Assembly (NCBI GenBank): GCA_046757965.1 | Contig: JBHHZI010000162.1 | Coordinates: forward strand, 1-6,888 | DNA from: JBHHZI01 sp046757965 | GTDB taxonomy: Bacteria; Acidobacteriota; Polarisedimenticolia; SMYD01 | Direction: 5' to 3' | DNA: 6,888 nucleotides | Part shown: in pieces, positions 5,561-6,888 of the stretch | How positions within the stretch are numbered: position 1 is the stretch's first letter | Layout: each line of letters opens with the position of its first letter | Notes under the pieces: generated by a model | The model's database searches: none | What the model was told of the DNA's origin: nothing | The model's input: only the letters and a program-made list of their open reading frames with translations | Program-made: the position numbers and the translations under genes

Positions 5561-6129
5561 TGCGAGGGAAAACGCTCATGTTGCGGTCGTTCCTGATTCT
5601 GGCCGCTCTCTGTGTTGCGATGCCTGCAGCCACCCGCGCCGGCAAGTCGGTGCCTGCCGCCGGCGCCGTCCACCCCGGGACGGACCGGCCGTCGGACTTC
5701 GGTGCCGTGCCCGAGCCGGAATCGGGAACCATCGAGCGGATCCGTCAGGAAGGCGAGGCGGTGCTGACCGGCACCCACTGGACCTACGATCCGGCGGGCC
5801 GGCGGGACCCGTTCCGTTCGCTGGTGGAACGGGTCAAGATCGCCGGTGAGGAGGTGCGGCCGCCCGGCATCGCCGGCATGCTCATCGGCGAGATCGATCT
5901 CATTGGCATCGTCAACAGTCCGTCCGGTTCCATCGCGTTCCTGAACGGCACGGACAACCGGGGGTACTTCATGCGGCGCGGGGACAAGCTCTTCGACGGA
6001 AAGATCGTGGATATCGACCGCGCGGCCGGACAGGTCGTGTTCCGGCAGAAGGTGGACGACCCGCGGGAGATCAAGCCGTATCGAGATGTGATCAAGACGC
6101 TCTATTCTGCGATGGAGGAAGGACGATGA
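5560..6129 (+). CDS. pilP: Type IV pilus assembly protein PilP
   Basis: PilP is a periplasmic protein that bridges the PilN/PilO pair to the PilQ secretin. From ATG 5560 it is 189 aa. A Sec signal (basic MRGKTLMLR, hydrophobic about 10-21, likely cleavage after the TRA at 25-27) is followed by a proline-rich linker, then the family hallmark YDPAGRRDPF at 76-85 and a C-terminal beta domain (about 102-167) with LIGIVNS, GYFMRRGDKL and IDRAAGQVVF. No proper lipobox is seen: the only cysteine in the signal (C18) lies mid-hydrophobic core after AAL. A second start, ATG 5578, has GAGGGA at 5564-5569 eight bases upstream and would still give a signal peptide; ATG 5560 has a G-rich AGGGGGG at about 5547-5553 and keeps the overlap with pilO. 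The stop overlaps the pilQ ATG by 4 bases. Confidence 0.92.
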   Translation: MRGKTLMLRSFLILAALCVAMPAATRAGKSVPAAGAVHPGTDRPSDFGAVPEPESGTIERIRQEGEAVLTGTHWTYDPAGRRDPFRSLVERVKIAGEEVRPPGIAGMLIGEIDLIGIVNSPSGSIAFLNGTDNRGYFMRRGDKLFDGKIVDIDRAAGQVVFRQKVDDPREIKPYRDVIKTLYSAMEEGR

Positions 6130-6888
6130 CCAAGCGCACAGCTCCAAGGCTGGCTCTGGTCCTGGCGCTCGTGCTGGCCGTGTCGGGTCCAGTCCTTGCC
6201 ACCAAGGGACTCACGACCAGTATCCCGGATGTCATCACCGTCAGTCAGGCCAGCGTCAACACTGACGGCGAGTTGACGGAAGTCGTTCTTCACGGCGATT
6301 TTCCGCTGAACTATCTCGTCTATCAGCCGGAACCGAACAAGCTGGTCATCGAGGTGCGCGATTGCGACGCATCGTCCCTGAAAGTCCCGGTAACGGACGG
6401 GTCATTGCAGGTGATTCAGTTCGACGCCGTGACCGATACGTCCACGGACGGCGCCCCGGTGACGCAGTTCAGGTTCACTCTCGCGCCGAAGGTGAGTCAC
6501 TCGATCGATGCTGACGGTGATGACATCGTGGTCCGGTTCGTGGGCGGTGTCATTCCCGTCCGGATCGATCCCGCGGTTGCCTCCACGCAAGAGCGCCGGA
6601 CACAGATTCCGGCCGCGCAGCCGGCGGCACATATCGAGACGCCTGCGGAGACGGCAGCGCCGACCTTGTCCCGGTCCGCCGTGATCCATGCGGCCGCGGA
6701 GAACCGCCTGCCGGGCTACCAGCGTGTCGACCTCACGGAGTTCGCCCAGCAGGCCGGCCTGGATGCCCGCTCGCCGGCAAGGGCCCTGGTCGGTGTGGAC
6801 ACGTCGCTTGCCGATGCGGGGCGGATCATCCTGATGGTCGACGGACCGGCATCCTTCTCGACGTTCGAGCTCGACGACCCGCTGCGCC
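6126..6888 (+). CDS. pilQ: Type IV pilus secretin PilQ, N-terminal part
   Basis: PilQ forms the outer-membrane channel through which the pilus passes. Only the first 254 codons are inside the window; the frame is open to the edge, and the N-domains and secretin barrel lie beyond it. A Sec signal (basic MTKRTAPR, then a leucine/valine/alanine core to about 25, cleavage probably after VLA) is followed by a first AMIN domain at about 37-138, which in this family binds peptidoglycan. A proline/alanine-rich linker (about 150-185) leads to a second AMIN-like start at about 219-254, with GRIILMVDGPASFSTFELD. The ribosome binding site GGAGG at 6114-6118 lies 7 bases before ATG 6126, which overlaps the pilP stop. 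The identity rests on AMIN repeats, the signal peptide and position after pilMNOP, because the secretin domain cannot be seen. Confidence 0.88.
   Translation, partial: MTKRTAPRLALVLALVLAVSGPVLATKGLTTSIPDVITVSQASVNTDGELTEVVLHGDFPLNYLVYQPEPNKLVIEVRDCDASSLKVPVTDGSLQVIQFDAVTDTSTDGAPVTQFRFTLAPKVSHSIDADGDDIVVRFVGGVIPVRIDPAVASTQERRTQIPAAQPAAHIETPAETAAPTLSRSAVIHAAAENRLPGYQRVDLTEFAQQAGLDARSPARALVGVDTSLADAGRIILMVDGPASFSTFELDDPLR

Overview
The window reads as a chromosomal core region from a GC-rich, diderm (Gram-negative type) bacterium. Type IVa pilus alignment genes ending in an outer-membrane secretin show that an outer membrane is present. The gene content (bifunctional Rel, RidA, zinc-ribbon L28, pilMNOPQ) fits Acidobacteriota or a former deltaproteobacterial lineage, but the sequence alone does not settle which. 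I see no mobile element, CRISPR array, tRNA or rRNA.

Layout. Positions 1-129 are GC-rich and mostly non-coding, with short hairpins and perhaps the last codons of an upstream gene. A good promoter (130-158) then precedes rel, a full-length bifunctional (p)ppGpp synthetase/hydrolase (about 184-2337). After 81 bases comes ridA (2419-2808), a reactive enamine/imine deaminase. On the opposite strand, rpmB (2805-2999) encodes ribosomal protein L28; ridA and rpmB converge and both stop inside the same CTAG. Positions 3000-3294 form a divergent control region: rpmB is read leftward, and a near-consensus promoter drives the pilus operon rightward through a leader of about 120 bases. A perfect 18-bp palindrome lies between the two promoters.

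The right half is a tightly packed operon, pilM-pilN-pilO-pilP-pilQ, in which each stop codon overlaps the next start by 1-4 bases. PilM is a cytoplasmic actin-like protein that docks on the N-terminal INLI peptide of PilN. PilN and PilO are paired inner-membrane proteins with periplasmic coiled coils and ferredoxin-like domains. PilP links them to the PilQ secretin, of which only the signal peptide, a first AMIN domain and the start of a second are inside the window.

I found no clearly new biological system. The points most worth a second look are regulatory: the palindrome and structured leader before pilM, the start site of rel, the shared stop of ridA and rpmB, and a PilP that appears to lack the usual lipobox.
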